A DNA stretch of 64,000 bases from the NCBI RefSeq assembly GCF_021533215.1, contig NZ_JAJNKA010000001.1, positions 62,001 through 126,000 on the forward strand, read 5' to 3'. The notes beneath the pieces were generated by a model. The model was not told the origin of the DNA and did no database searches. It worked only from the letters and a program-made list of their open reading frames with translations. A program made the position numbers and the translations under genes. Origin of the DNA: Portibacter lacus (GTDB lineage: Bacteria; Bacteroidota; Bacteroidia; Chitinophagales; Saprospiraceae). Numbering within the stretch: position 1 is the first letter of the stretch; every line of letters starts with the position of its first letter. Of the stretch, positions 45,984 to 55,248 are shown piece after piece.

Positions 45984-46490
45984 ATGCGGCTCTTATTATT
46001 AATCACGGTATTGAGTATAGTTAGTTGTGGCACTCCTAATCCTAATGTAAATAAGAAAGGAGAAGATATAATTCAGAGCCACCTAGCGTTTACAGATACT
46101 TCAGAGCAAGCATACCAAGACACCGTCTATATTCCTATTTATTCAGATATTTATAGTGAGTCTCGACTCAAGTCAACCTTATTAACGGCCACGCTTAGTA
46201 TTCGTTCTACAAGTCTCACAGACACAACCTATATTAATGTTATCGATTATTATGACACCAAGGGTGAAATGGTGAAATCATATATAGATCGGACATTAGT
46301 TCTCGAACCTATGCAGTCCATTGATTATGTCATCGATAGAGATGATAATACAGGAGGCGTCGGTGCAAACTTTATAGTTGCATGGGGCGCAAGCAAAGAT
46401 ACAAAACCATTGTTTCAGGCTGTTATGATCGGTCGAAGTGGACAACATGGTCTGTCATTCATAACAGAGGGCATTTCTATCAAGAACTAA
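45984..46490 (+). CDS. DUF3124 lipoprotein
   Basis: A 168-residue lipoprotein (VSCG lipobox, Cys15). The family core is visible: VYIPIYSDIYSESR (about residues 48-61), LLTATLSIRSTSLTDTTYIN, DYYDTKGEMVKSYID and the end block GGVGANFIVAWGA. DUF3124 proteins have no known activity. The start is fixed by the lipoprotein signal and follows a strong terminator by 24 nt, so its promoter must lie upstream of or within the terminator region. Its stop overlaps the stop of a small convergent gene inside a short inverted repeat (46481-46497). Confidence 0.8.
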   Translation: MRLLLLITVLSIVSCGTPNPNVNKKGEDIIQSHLAFTDTSEQAYQDTVYIPIYSDIYSESRLKSTLLTATLSIRSTSLTDTTYINVIDYYDTKGEMVKSYIDRTLVLEPMQSIDYVIDRDDNTGGVGANFIVAWGASKDTKPLFQAVMIGRSGQHGLSFITEGISIKN

Positions 46491-46672
46491 CTTCTTGATG
46501 TCTTTTTAATTTTTCTACAATTTCCGGTTAGAAAAGCTTGATCAAATCTCTCCATTAGTAGTTCCATTTGTTCAACAATCATGTCTATGTCTAGATCATT
46601 TAATTTGTTGGCAATAATCGTGATCGTTTTCTTCCTTTTTACATCAACTTCCTCCAAGATTGTATTTTCCAT
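46487..46672 (-). CDS. Small hypothetical protein (61 residues)
   Basis: A short open frame starting MENTILEEVDVKRKKTITI, with a heptad-like middle (IANKLNDLDIDMIVEQMELLMERF) that could form a helix pair, and a basic end. I do not recognise it. Its stop lies in a 6-bp inverted repeat (CAAGAA/TTCTTG, 46481-46497) followed by T-rich DNA, which would suit a bidirectional terminator of a real convergent gene. A near-consensus AATCTTTG element lies a few nucleotides upstream of the ATG. It may be real, but evidence is thin. Confidence 0.4.
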   Translation of the reverse strand: MENTILEEVDVKRKKTITIIANKLNDLDIDMIVEQMELLMERFDQAFLTGNCRKIKKTSRS

Positions 46673-47560
46673 TTCGCAAAGATTTTGTTAATAATTAAAA
46701 AGATTTAAAGTTGTTGGCGGCTATTTTAATTAAAGGTACTTCTTTGTTTATTTAATAAAAAGGGGTAATGTTCTTCCGATTAAAGTGAATTCGTTTTCGA
46801 GTAATACTCATTTTGATATCAAGCATAATAAAAATTATAGCTTTTTGTTTACAAGTTTTGAAATTAACGTTCTGACTAAATGAAAAACATACACTTTATA
46901 GGAAAAAATCGCATCTAAAAGGCACCATCACGTTCTATGAAGACAATTGCACTAGTAATGGATATGGAATTTAAACAAGACATTGATTTTCAATGTGACG
47001 TCTTTTTCTGGGCGAAGTGTGTTTTAATGCCTTATCTCCTAATTCGGCCTCTAAGCAACCCTTAAGTATTAATATATATGATAAATTCCGGCTAAGAGAA
47101 AACCCAAAGTGGAAGTATAATCGTACTTAAAGTATTGAGGATATCTTATTAAATATTTGTTAGCATTTTACTGGAAGAGCTTAAATCTAGAATGATTATA
47201 TGCAGAATTTAACGAAATGTCCGCACGAATATGAAATCAGCTATAGCCTTGTTTTATGGCATGTTAAGGAATTAGAAGCCAATATTTTTTTCATGATGAT
47301 GTGTTAAAGTTGTTAATAAAATGGAGGTTTTAGATACTAAGTTGGTGAAGGCACATTTATTGTGTGTCATAGATACTAGAATAGAAATTTAATGGAGATC
47401 TGATTTTTGCCCATTAAATTTTAAAAATGCACATAATAAAGATTTAGATAAAATCATTTAGTATACCAAAGCTCAGAAAATGAGTTTTATAAATGTGACT
47501 TTATCAAATAACCGAGTCACAATTAAACGAATATAACACACATAAATTAATACCAATAGC
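46673..47560. other. AT-rich region without recognised genes
   Basis: About 890 nt with only short open frames. The longest credible ones are 42 codons (starting MKTIALVMDMEF, near 46937) and 23 codons (MEVLDTKLVKAHL, near 47322); neither is recognised. An 89-codon minus-strand frame at 47473-47742 is the shadow of a small membrane protein gene. The stretch may be a decayed gene or a long regulatory region ahead of the small-protein cluster. Confidence 0.5.
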
Positions 47561-47731
47561 ATGCTAAAGTGGATCACATCATTTACAATAATTACTTCGA
47601 TGACTGGAATAATTGCCTTTAGTAAGATAGCTGGTCCAGTAAGCGGTTTCGCAAAATTTCTATTTATCCTAATCGCACTCCTTTTTCTCCTTTCTATCAT
47701 AACATCCATCGTGAAGAAGCAATGGAAGTGA
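47561..47731 (+). CDS. DUF1328/UPF0391-like small membrane protein
   Basis: A 56-residue protein starting MLKWITSFTIITSMTGIIAF, with a GPVSGFAKFLFILIALLFLLS second helix and a basic end. It follows the two-helix plan of the YtjA/UPF0391 (DUF1328) family, MLxW...G..AG.A..AK.LF....L. It is more diverged than its neighbour at 47820, with KIAGPVSGFA in place of the standard [11 protein letters not shown]. Such proteins are stress- or stationary-phase-linked inner membrane proteins of unknown activity. It is first of three tiny membrane protein genes in a row. Confidence 0.7.
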   Translation: MLKWITSFTIITSMTGIIAFSKIAGPVSGFAKFLFILIALLFLLSIITSIVKKQWK

Positions 47732-47819
47732 ATTAAATTCACACCCTATTCGAACATTTTTTGAGTTAACAAAGTAACGTTAGTGACAGAACAATATTAA
47801 ATCACTAAAATTCAAAATT

Positions 47820-47984
47820 ATGTTACGTTGGGTAATCTCTTTTATAGTAATCGCATTAATAGCAGCTTTATTAGGCTTCGGAGGAATCGCAGGAGCAGCA
47901 GCTGGAATTGCAAAAATCATTTTCTACATATTCATTGTACTATTTGTAATCTCACTAGTGATGAGCTTAGTTCGTAAAGTATAG
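47820..47984 (+). CDS. DUF1328/UPF0391 (YtjA-like) small membrane protein
   Basis: A 54-residue protein, [20 protein letters not shown] then [20 protein letters not shown] and [14 protein letters not shown]. This is an almost canonical UPF0391 sequence: two transmembrane helices joined by the Gly/Ala-rich turn. The ATG follows 88 nt after the previous small gene. The C-terminal VRKV end closely resembles the VSKV end of the third protein. Role unknown; often found with envelope and osmotic-stress genes, as here (MscS downstream). Confidence 0.88.
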   Translation: MLRWVISFIVIALIAALLGFGGIAGAAAGIAKIIFYIFIVLFVISLVMSLVRKV

Positions 47985-48081
47985 ACGCATTTAGAAATTA
48001 GAAATTCGCGGAATCTACACACGATGTTAAGAGGATTTGAATCATCAAATCACATTTATTCACTATAACAAAATCAAAATT

Positions 48082-48234
48082 ATGAAAAGCATATTAAATA
48101 TTATAATCGTTGTATTATTAGTAGGATGGTTATTCGGATTCATTGGCTTCGGTGCAGCCGTAGGAAATTTAATTCACATATTACTAGTATTCCTAGTCAT
48201 TGCAATAATTCTTAGATTGGTTTCTAAGGTATAG
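48082..48234 (+). CDS. lmo0937/DUF5670-like small membrane protein
   Basis: A 50-residue two-helix protein (MKSILNIIIVVLLVGWLFGF, then IGFGAAVGNLIHILLVFLVI and the AIILRLVSKV end). The W(L/F)xGFxGFxxxxxxHxLLVxAIIxxL pattern matches the lmo0937 family (DUF5670). The ATG at 48082 is used; an ATG at 48037 would add 15 polar residues before the first helix. It ends the run of three tiny membrane proteins and is followed by a strong terminator, so the cluster stops before the MscS gene. Confidence 0.8.
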   Translation: MKSILNIIIVVLLVGWLFGFIGFGAAVGNLIHILLVFLVIAIILRLVSKV

Positions 48235-48256
48235 ATATATAAAGTTAAATAACTAG

Positions 48257-48295
48257 AAAGAGGTTAAGTGCGAGGCATTTAACCTCTTTTTTTTT
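48257..48295 (+). terminator. Rho-independent terminator
   Basis: AAAGAGGTTAA (48257-48267) pairs perfectly with TTAACCTCTTT (48279-48289), followed by T residues to 48295. It closes the small membrane protein cluster. Confidence 0.88.
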
Positions 48296-48370
48296 GGAAT
48301 ATAAATAATCTTCTAACGAACAATTGTTCACAAAATAGGATATGATTATTAAACAGAGATAATTAAAAAG

Positions 48371-49321
48371 ATGGAAGAGTTTTCAAAGAAATTAGCAGAA
48401 TCATATAAGTTATTAATTGAGAAACTAGGAGGGTGGTTCGATGCCATTATTCTAAATATACCAAACATCATTATTGCTGTTCTGGTAGCATTTCTAGCGT
48501 ATTTTTTATCTAAGTACGTCAGAAAATTGACCGTTAAGACGACGAAGAAATTTACAACTAATAAGACGATTGTAAATTTAGTTTCCAATTTGACTTCCGT
48601 AATTTTCACGGTGATCGTATTGTTTATTATTCTGAGCATATTTAATCTAAGTGGAACGATCAATAAAATTTTAGCAACTGCTGGAGTTTTAGGTTTAGCT
48701 GTAGGTCTTGCACTTCAGGATCCGATGAATAATCTTTTCTCAGGAGTTTTTATGTCTGTCCGGAAATTATATGCCATCGGCGACATTATAGAGTCGAACG
48801 ATCATTTCGGTACAATTAAAGATATAGATCTACGTGCTACTAAAATAAGGACGCCAGATGGACACGATGTGGTGATCCCTAATAAAGATGTGATTCAGAA
48901 TCCCTTAGAAAACTATACTTCTTCAGGAGAGCGACGTATAGATCTAGATTGTGGAGTAAGTTATGGAGATGATTTAGATAAAGTAGAAGAATTGACACTT
49001 AAAGCCATTTCATCGCTTGATAATTTGATGGAGCATAAACCAGTAGAAGTGATGTTCACAGAATTCGGTGATAGTTCGATCAATTTTACCGTGCGATACT
49101 GGATAGAGGCTACAACACAGAAAGAATACACATTGGCAAAAAGTAATGGAATAAAAGCAATTAAGAAGATTTTCGATGCTAATGATATTATGATTCCATT
49201 CCCGATTAGAACATTGGATTTCGGAATTAAAGGTGGTGTGCCAATGAGCAAAATGTTATCGATGAAGAAGAACCAAGAGATGAAAGAAAACAACATTTTA
49301 GAAACTAGTAAAAATAATTAA
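48371..49321 (+). CDS. MscS-family mechanosensitive channel
   Basis: A 316-residue small-conductance mechanosensitive channel. Three N-terminal hydrophobic segments lie at about 28-48, 78-98 and 102-120. The third is the Gly/Ala-rich pore helix (ATAGVLGLAVGLALQDPMNNLFSGV), matching the MscS TM3 pattern. The beta domain follows with ESNDHFGTIKDIDLRATKIRTPDG and VIPNKDVIQNPLENYT, both family hallmarks. It should open on hypo-osmotic shock to release solutes. Its TAA overlaps the ATG of the next gene (TAATG), so translation of the two is coupled. Confidence 0.93.
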   Translation: MEEFSKKLAESYKLLIEKLGGWFDAIILNIPNIIIAVLVAFLAYFLSKYVRKLTVKTTKKFTTNKTIVNLVSNLTSVIFTVIVLFIILSIFNLSGTINKILATAGVLGLAVGLALQDPMNNLFSGVFMSVRKLYAIGDIIESNDHFGTIKDIDLRATKIRTPDGHDVVIPNKDVIQNPLENYTSSGERRIDLDCGVSYGDDLDKVEELTLKAISSLDNLMEHKPVEVMFTEFGDSSINFTVRYWIEATTQKEYTLAKSNGIKAIKKIFDANDIMIPFPIRTLDFGIKGGVPMSKMLSMKKNQEMKENNILETSKNN

Positions 49322-49776
49322 TGATGAAAAGACCTAAAATAACAAGCACAACGGTATTTCCTAAATTAGAAGGAATTCTCAAAGAAGACGTGAGTGTCTT
49401 AGAAAGAATGAATTCTGATCATATAGAGGATAGTAAGTATCGCGAGTTTATTAACTCACTTATTAATGCAAAGAACAAAATACTTGGTTTAATTCCTAGT
49501 ACTGGAGAAGGCATTAGTGAATCTCCAGCTCCAGCTCAAAAATTGCATATCGTTGGTATTAAAAACAGAGCACCTAGAGACCTTACTAATTTATTCTCAG
49601 CAATTAAAGACACTGAAGTAGAACAAATGAAATTCGTAAGGAATGCGGTCGTGGATGAAGGTATGCCAAATGAACTGCTAGGTAAATTAGAAAAGATATT
49701 AAAAATCTATGAAGACATCACTGAGCAATTAGGTAGATCGTACAAAACCAAACAATTTAATCCGATTGTAGTTTAA
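49321..49776 (+). CDS. Hypothetical protein coupled to MscS
   Basis: A 151-residue soluble protein without signal peptide or membrane segment. I do not recognise the family. It is mostly helical by composition: a long N-terminal region (LKEDVSVLERMNSDHIEDSKYREFI...), a Pro/Ser linker near 60-70 (TGEGISESPAPAQK), and a C-terminal helical half. It starts in the TAATG overlap with the MscS gene, which suggests the products are needed together, for example a cytosolic partner of the channel. ATG at 49321 or 49324 could both serve. Confidence 0.7.
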   Translation: MMKRPKITSTTVFPKLEGILKEDVSVLERMNSDHIEDSKYREFINSLINAKNKILGLIPSTGEGISESPAPAQKLHIVGIKNRAPRDLTNLFSAIKDTEVEQMKFVRNAVVDEGMPNELLGKLEKILKIYEDITEQLGRSYKTKQFNPIVV

Positions 49777-49908
49777 GACTAATAGAAGAATGTCTTTTTA
49801 AAGGGCGGATTAGATACAACATGATTTGACAATTTGCAAACCCCAGAATGCTTTTAAGAATCCAAGAACAGGATTTTCAATATGGAAAAAATTGTAAAAT
49901 AATTAGAA

Positions 49909-50931
49909 ATGAAGCCCTTTACAGTAGTAGTTGACTCATATAAATACCAAGATCGTTTTGAATCCTTTTCAAAACATTTTGACGGGAGTTTGCATGAAGA
50001 TTGCAAAGAATTCACAGTTGAAATTGAAAATTCTTTCGGAAGTGGAAATCTGAAAGGGATCAATTTTGATTCAGGGATGAGTTTGCAGATGTTCGACGTG
50101 AACTTCAATCACGAAATTGATATTTTATACGATATGGGAAGAAGGCATCCTATTTCGTTTTTATATGTCAAGGAGGGAAGCGTAGAAGTGATAAATAATT
50201 TGAGCGGTTTCAAGCAAACGATCACTGAAAATGAAGCATTGATATATGCCCCAGAAGGCGATAGCACTTATTCTATTTTGATGCCTAATCATAAGAATGT
50301 GAAGATGGTTCAGGTTAACGTCGTTCGCTATCTGTTCCTGCAAAAAATAGAATGTGATCTGGACACAATACCAGAACCACTAGCAGAGATGTTCCGAGAT
50401 ACCACAGGAGAAAAGCCTTTCTATTATGCGACTTCTTCAGACCCCTCTTCGTTAAATGCGATCACTAACCTATTCAATAATAAGCAGTCTGGACTAGAGC
50501 GAAAGTTGCACATGGAGTCCTACGCAACGAAACTGATAACATCTTTGATTAAAACCTTTCGAATAGAGCATAATCCAAATAATAGTGGATATGTTTTTAC
50601 GAAGAATAATATAAAATTGATCAATGAAGCCAAGAATTATATTTTAAAAAATATTCGGGAAACACCTACTGTGAAGGTGCTTTCGAGGAAATTAGGAATC
50701 AATACCAACAAGCTTCAAAAAGGCTTTCAATTACTATTTAATAAGTCAGTTAGACAGTTTATCATCACGGCTAAGCTACATGTCGCACAGCAGTTAATAG
50801 AAGAAGGAGATATGACAATTAGTGAAATTGCAGATCATCTAGGGTACACAAATAAAGGCCACTTTAGCCAATTATTTAAAAAAGAGTTCGGTATATTACC
50901 TAGTGAATATAATATCAGATCTAGAAAATAG
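49909..50931 (+). CDS. AraC-family transcriptional regulator
   Basis: A 340-residue regulator. The first ~220 residues include a cupin-like beta region (ISFLYVKEGSVEVINNLSG, ENEALIYAPEGDSTYSI) that probably binds a small ligand. The C-terminal ~100 residues hold the two HTH motifs (TPTVKVLSRKLGINTNKLQKGF, then ISEIADHLGYTNKGHFSQLFKKEFG). It ends 3 nt before the CorA start codon on the same strand, so it probably is co-transcribed with corA. The local cluster of MscS, AraC and CorA suggests regulation by ionic or envelope conditions; this is inference. Confidence 0.88.
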   Translation: MKPFTVVVDSYKYQDRFESFSKHFDGSLHEDCKEFTVEIENSFGSGNLKGINFDSGMSLQMFDVNFNHEIDILYDMGRRHPISFLYVKEGSVEVINNLSGFKQTITENEALIYAPEGDSTYSILMPNHKNVKMVQVNVVRYLFLQKIECDLDTIPEPLAEMFRDTTGEKPFYYATSSDPSSLNAITNLFNNKQSGLERKLHMESYATKLITSLIKTFRIEHNPNNSGYVFTKNNIKLINEAKNYILKNIRETPTVKVLSRKLGINTNKLQKGFQLLFNKSVRQFIITAKLHVAQQLIEEGDMTISEIADHLGYTNKGHFSQLFKKEFGILPSEYNIRSRK

Positions 50932-50934
50932 TAG

Positions 50935-51987
50935 ATGGCTAAAAAAAGAAATATAGGTTCTATTCCAGGGACTATTGTATATACAGGTAATGTTACAGGA
51001 ACGCAAGTCAGCATAAATTACTTAGAATATAATCAGAATGGTTACCGAGCTGAGTCAGCTTTGAATAATGGAGAAATTACCATTTATCCGCCTATCGATG
51101 AATATATTCAGTGGTATGATATTAGAGGGTTGCACGATAATGACCTAATGCAGAAAATAGTAAGTTCGTTTAAAATTCACCCTTTAGTTATAGAAGATGC
51201 AGTAGATATTCACCAGCGTCCAACTTATGTGGAATATTTGGATGGGCACTTTATTTCTTTGAAATCCTTAGAATTTAATAGTGAAAAATCCACTGTAGAA
51301 AAGGAGACCGTTTCGATCTATTTTGGAAATAAATTCATTATTACTTTTCAAGAAAATGAAGATGATATTTTTAAAGTCATCAGGGAAAGAATTATCAACA
51401 AGAAGGGGAGGGTAGTTGCGAAAGGAGCTGATTACTTGGCCTATATCATAGTCGATTATATCGTTGACAATTATTTTAGTGTACTTGATGCTGTCGAGGA
51501 GCAAGTAGAAGAATTAGAGGAATCTATAAGTTTGCAATCTGATGATGTTGATAAATTATCAATATATAAGCTGAAAAAGAATATTCTGAAAATTAGAAAG
51601 TCTATAGCGCCTTTACGGGAAGCAGTTAATCTGTTTTCAAGGTCAGATTCCAAATTGATCGACTCTAAAACATTGACCTTCATAAAAGATGTGTATGACC
51701 ATACCATCCAGATCATAGATAATGCAGACTCACTCAGAGACATACTATCTGGGCTTCAAGACCTATACATTTCTGAAGTCAGTCTACAAATGAATAAGGT
51801 TATGCAGGTCTTAACGATCATTACAGCGATATTTGTCCCGTTGTCATTTCTGGCAGGATTATACGGAATGAATTTCGTAAATATTCCAGAACTAAGAGCT
51901 CAAAATGGATACTATATCCTCATTGGAATTATGGTTTTAATCGCACTTTCGATGATCTATTTTTTTAAATCCAGAAAATGGTTCTAA
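50935..51987 (+). CDS. corA: CorA-type divalent cation transporter
   Basis: A 350-residue magnesium/cobalt transporter of the CorA family. A soluble N-terminal domain (1-~180) is followed by the long stalk helix (DAVEEQVEELEESISLQS..., LKKNILKIRKSIAPLREAV). Two C-terminal transmembrane helices follow, the first (FVPLSFLAGLYGMNF) ending in the GMN selectivity motif at about 313-315, and the last reaching FKSRKWF. The loop after GMN carries acidic PELRAQNG. Pentamers of this protein import Mg2+. Its 3' end overlaps the convergent tricorn-like gene by 4 nt. CorA can also move Co2+ or Ni2+ in some species. Confidence 0.94.
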   Translation: MAKKRNIGSIPGTIVYTGNVTGTQVSINYLEYNQNGYRAESALNNGEITIYPPIDEYIQWYDIRGLHDNDLMQKIVSSFKIHPLVIEDAVDIHQRPTYVEYLDGHFISLKSLEFNSEKSTVEKETVSIYFGNKFIITFQENEDDIFKVIRERIINKKGRVVAKGADYLAYIIVDYIVDNYFSVLDAVEEQVEELEESISLQSDDVDKLSIYKLKKNILKIRKSIAPLREAVNLFSRSDSKLIDSKTLTFIKDVYDHTIQIIDNADSLRDILSGLQDLYISEVSLQMNKVMQVLTIITAIFVPLSFLAGLYGMNFVNIPELRAQNGYYILIGIMVLIALSMIYFFKSRKWF

Positions 51988-54900
51988 CGGATCTGATCTA
52001 ATAATACATCTACAGCTTTCTTTAGTTGTTCATCTTCATTCTTGAATTCACTTTCAGGGTTGTTTTCTACCAAATAATCTGGTACCGCTGGTCCCCATTC
52101 CATATTCTCACCAGTTGCTTTAACATACCAAGCTCTGAAAGGAACTCTGACAAATGAACCATCCATTAAACCTCGGCCTCCTGTGGAGATAACGGCCCCG
52201 AAAGTTGGTTGCCCTACTAGTTTGCCATGGCCTAGCGTTTTGTAGGCGTGAGAAAATATTTCAGCATTAGAATAACTTGCCTCATTACACAGTGCGACAC
52301 TTGGTTTTGTAAGTGCTGAGAGTGGCAATCTTTCCCCGAAAGGATAATTATTCTTGTAATCTTGGTGGTCTCTTGATAAGTCATCAGTTGCTCCTCGTGG
52401 TACTGTATAAGAGTGTTGGCGAACATTAAGCACAGCCATCACCATATCTGTAGTCCATCCACCACCATTATATCGAACATCGATTACGATACCTTCTTTT
52501 CCATATCCACTGGCCATTAATTCCCGTTCGAATCTTTCAAAACTTGGCCAGTTCATTCCCCTTATATGAATGTAACCTAATTTTCCGTTCGAGTATTTCT
52601 CAGTTAATCGTTTTCGTTCATTGATCCATGCTTCATATCGCTGAGTACTTAACGAAGAAACTGGTCGTATAATCACATCACGAGGTGTGCCATTCGAAGA
52701 AACTACTTCTAGCAGAATTCTGTCATTAGCTGTCTGGTTTACAAGAGCATAAAAGTTTCTGCTTTCGGTTTCAGAAATGGAATTATTATTAACGCTGATA
52801 ATGATATCGCCTACATTAAGTTTGCTATCTTCTCTATCCGCTGGTGAATCTGGAACGATAGCAGTAATTTTAACTCCATTCGGTACATTTTCTAGTTCTA
52901 CTCCTATAAGGCCAGTTGTTTCTCTTTGGGTTTCTTCCGGACCTGAACCGCGAAGTCCCATGTGACTCGCATTAACTTGGCCAAGCATTTCGTTAAATAA
53001 CATCTGGAAGTCATTATGAGTAGATGCGGCCATTGCCCATGGTTCATATTTCGCTCTTAATGCATCCCAATTTTGCCCATGAAATTTTGGATCATAGAAT
53101 CGATCATTGATGGTTCTCCAAGCTTCATCGAAAACTTGGGCTCTATACTCCATTGTGTTGATATCCATCTTAGCTTTAAATGGTCTTTTTTCATCTTTTC
53201 CTGATGCAATATTGGCAGTGTTCAGCCCACCACTTTTTGTAAAATAGATGTCCTTTCCTTTTTTGTCCAATTGCACATTAGAAACTCGTCCATCTTTTAA
53301 AAGTGTGCTTAAGTCATCTCCATCCCATTTTACTTTCATGTATTCCGACTTTCCACCGCTACCTTGTCTTCCGCTATTATTTGTAGAAAACAAGAAGAGA
53401 TCACCTTCCCCATCTATCATTAAATCTCCCTCATTACCAGCTAAGCTTGTTACTTGAACTAATCTTTCGTGAATGTTTTCGATGTCAATGTGGACTTTCA
53501 TTATAGAATCCTTCTTTTCTTTTTTAGAACTTTCAGGAAGTTGTTCCCAATCATTATTGGTTTTTTCCCAGTCTTTATTCGATAACCAAGCAAACCATAT
53601 GTCCGCATCACCGTTATTTCTAATTGATAAAAATCCAAGTTTAGAACCATCACTGCTCCACACTGGTGAATAATCACCACGAGGATGCATGCTTACATTA
53701 ATAGGCTCCGTACTTCCATCCGCTTTCTGAATAAATATTTCTTCATTAAAATCGAGATCAGGTCTGGAGAAGGCGATCCATTCGCTATCTGGACTCCAAG
53801 CGAGATCTTCTGTTGCAGCCCATGAATAGTGCAGGATATTCTGGTTCGAAAGATTCCCCGTAGAATCGATATCAGCGATCATTAGTTTTCCTGGTTCTGA
53901 CAGGATGCTCACCTTCTTTCTATCCGGAGAAAGCGTGAAAGATAATACTTCATCACTACTTTCATAAACAGGTTCGATTTTCCATTTGAAACTCCAGAAA
54001 ATTGCTTTTTCGCTAGTATCTATGGATGATATTTTGAATAGATTAAAGGTTCCATTTCTATCTGAGAGGAAAAGTGCGGTTTCATCATTTAACCAATCGA
54101 CTTGTGTTTCTCTGCTTGATTGGGAAAGCGGATTAATGGTTAGACTTTTTTCTTTATCATTTTCAGTAAAAAATAAATCCCCCTTTGCGGAAAAGGCAAT
54201 GTACTTTTCATCGGGAGAAATGGCATAATCAGAGATTCCCGAAGTAAAAGATTCATGTTTGATGGGATCAAAACGATAATCCGCAGGTACATCGAAGACA
54301 ATCTTTTTAGTATTGCCAGATGCAATATCGTATGTGTAAATGTCTATTCCTTTGACGTAAATAAGAGATTTTCCATTCGCTGCAACATCATAATTACGTA
54401 TGCCTTGATCTGTAAAACTGGTTATTGCGGTGCTCTCGCCCGGTTTGTTATCGTCATCAAGAATGGTTTTGTAAATATTGTACTTTCCATTTTTTGCGCT
54501 GAGATAGAAAAGGTCTTTCTGAGCTCCCCACTCAGGTAGAACATCTTGTCCATCGAAATCAGTGATCTGAATATAATTACCATCTTCAGGATCATATACC
54601 CAGATGTCTCTGTTTGCAGGACCTTTATATGTTTCTCTTTCTATTCTACATCCTCCTCGGACATAGGCCATTAAGTCATGATTCGTGCTGAAATTCCCAT
54701 CAGAACCTAGAGAATTCATGTATCTTTCTGGCGTTCCACCTTCTGTATCAAGTTTGTGAAATTCATATTCTCGTTCGACTGCTACAAAGTTTCTTCTAGA
54801 AGAGAAACTGATCTGCTTATTATCGATCCAGTTTCCATCCACATCACTTGCAGAATGATAGGTATGACGCTGTAGATTTTTTCCATTCGTATCGATGGAA

Positions 54901-55157
54901 TAGAGGTCATTATTTCCATTTCTTAGAGAACTGAAAAGTAGCTTTTTGCCATTGGGGCTCCATTGTGGTCTGGAGTCATAAGCTTCATGAATGGTCAGTC
55001 TTGTTGCCTTTCCTCCTGAAGAAGATGCAGTCCAAATATCGCCTTGGTAAGTGAATGCAATTTCACTTCCATCGGGACTTAATGTAGGATATCGGTATAT
55101 TTCTTGGTTTTCAGCAAAGAAGAATTGAGTAAGAATCAGCGCGTAAATAAAATTCAT
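51984..55157 (-). CDS. Tricorn-like protease (S41) with PD40 propeller and PDZ
   Basis: A 1057-residue secreted protease homologous to tricorn. The ATG at 55157 gives a signal-like start (MNFIYALILTQFFFA); the frame opens earlier at 55214, but that would run through the promoter of the divergent patatin gene. Residues ~20-650 carry PD40/WD40-like blades (YPTLSPDGSEIAFTYQGDIW, DSRPQWSPNGKKLLFSS). The PDZ domain lies near 770-850 (TGLIGVELENVPNG...KLNVGDIIISVNNNS). The S41 core follows with GKLGYIHIRGMNWPSFERF and the serine site CNEASYSNAEIF (Ser963). Tricorn-type enzymes cut oligopeptides. The periplasmic position suggests peptide scavenging. Its stop overlaps that of corA by 4 nt. Confidence 0.88.
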   Translation of the reverse strand: MNFIYALILTQFFFAENQEIYRYPTLSPDGSEIAFTYQGDIWTASSSGGKATRLTIHEAYDSRPQWSPNGKKLLFSSLRNGNNDLYSIDTNGKNLQRHTYHSASDVDGNWIDNKQISFSSRRNFVAVEREYEFHKLDTEGGTPERYMNSLGSDGNFSTNHDLMAYVRGGCRIERETYKGPANRDIWVYDPEDGNYIQITDFDGQDVLPEWGAQKDLFYLSAKNGKYNIYKTILDDDNKPGESTAITSFTDQGIRNYDVAANGKSLIYVKGIDIYTYDIASGNTKKIVFDVPADYRFDPIKHESFTSGISDYAISPDEKYIAFSAKGDLFFTENDKEKSLTINPLSQSSRETQVDWLNDETALFLSDRNGTFNLFKISSIDTSEKAIFWSFKWKIEPVYESSDEVLSFTLSPDRKKVSILSEPGKLMIADIDSTGNLSNQNILHYSWAATEDLAWSPDSEWIAFSRPDLDFNEEIFIQKADGSTEPINVSMHPRGDYSPVWSSDGSKLGFLSIRNNGDADIWFAWLSNKDWEKTNNDWEQLPESSKKEKKDSIMKVHIDIENIHERLVQVTSLAGNEGDLMIDGEGDLFLFSTNNSGRQGSGGKSEYMKVKWDGDDLSTLLKDGRVSNVQLDKKGKDIYFTKSGGLNTANIASGKDEKRPFKAKMDINTMEYRAQVFDEAWRTINDRFYDPKFHGQNWDALRAKYEPWAMAASTHNDFQMLFNEMLGQVNASHMGLRGSGPEETQRETTGLIGVELENVPNGVKITAIVPDSPADREDSKLNVGDIIISVNNNSISETESRNFYALVNQTANDRILLEVVSSNGTPRDVIIRPVSSLSTQRYEAWINERKRLTEKYSNGKLGYIHIRGMNWPSFERFERELMASGYGKEGIVIDVRYNGGGWTTDMVMAVLNVRQHSYTVPRGATDDLSRDHQDYKNNYPFGERLPLSALTKPSVALCNEASYSNAEIFSHAYKTLGHGKLVGQPTFGAVISTGGRGLMDGSFVRVPFRAWYVKATGENMEWGPAVPDYLVENNPESEFKNEDEQLKKAVDVLLDQIR

Positions 55158-55193
55158 TGTAATTGGTTGTTTGCTTAAAGATAACAAGGGAGG

Positions 55194-55225
55194 TTGACAT
55201 TTATAATGTATCATTCCTATATTTG
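55194..55225 (+). promoter_or_regulatory. Bacteroidota-type promoter for the patatin gene
   Basis: A -33 TTG (55194-55196, in GGTTGACAT) and a -7 TATATTTG (55218-55225, full match to TAnnTTTG) are separated by 21 nt. The expected start lies some 15-20 nt before the patatin ATG. This is the clearest promoter in the window and it also argues against the longer start of the divergent protease. Confidence 0.6.
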
Positions 55226-55248
55226 CACTATAAATTAATTTCTAAGCA

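Noticed and set aside
47473-47742. 89-codon minus-strand frame
   Set aside because: It lies antisense to a recognisable DUF1328-type gene and shows no family features.
55158-55214. Start of the tricorn-like gene at 55214
   Set aside because: The added residues are not signal-like, and the DNA ahead of 55214 up to 55225 holds a promoter for the divergent gene; ATG 55157 begins a signal peptide.
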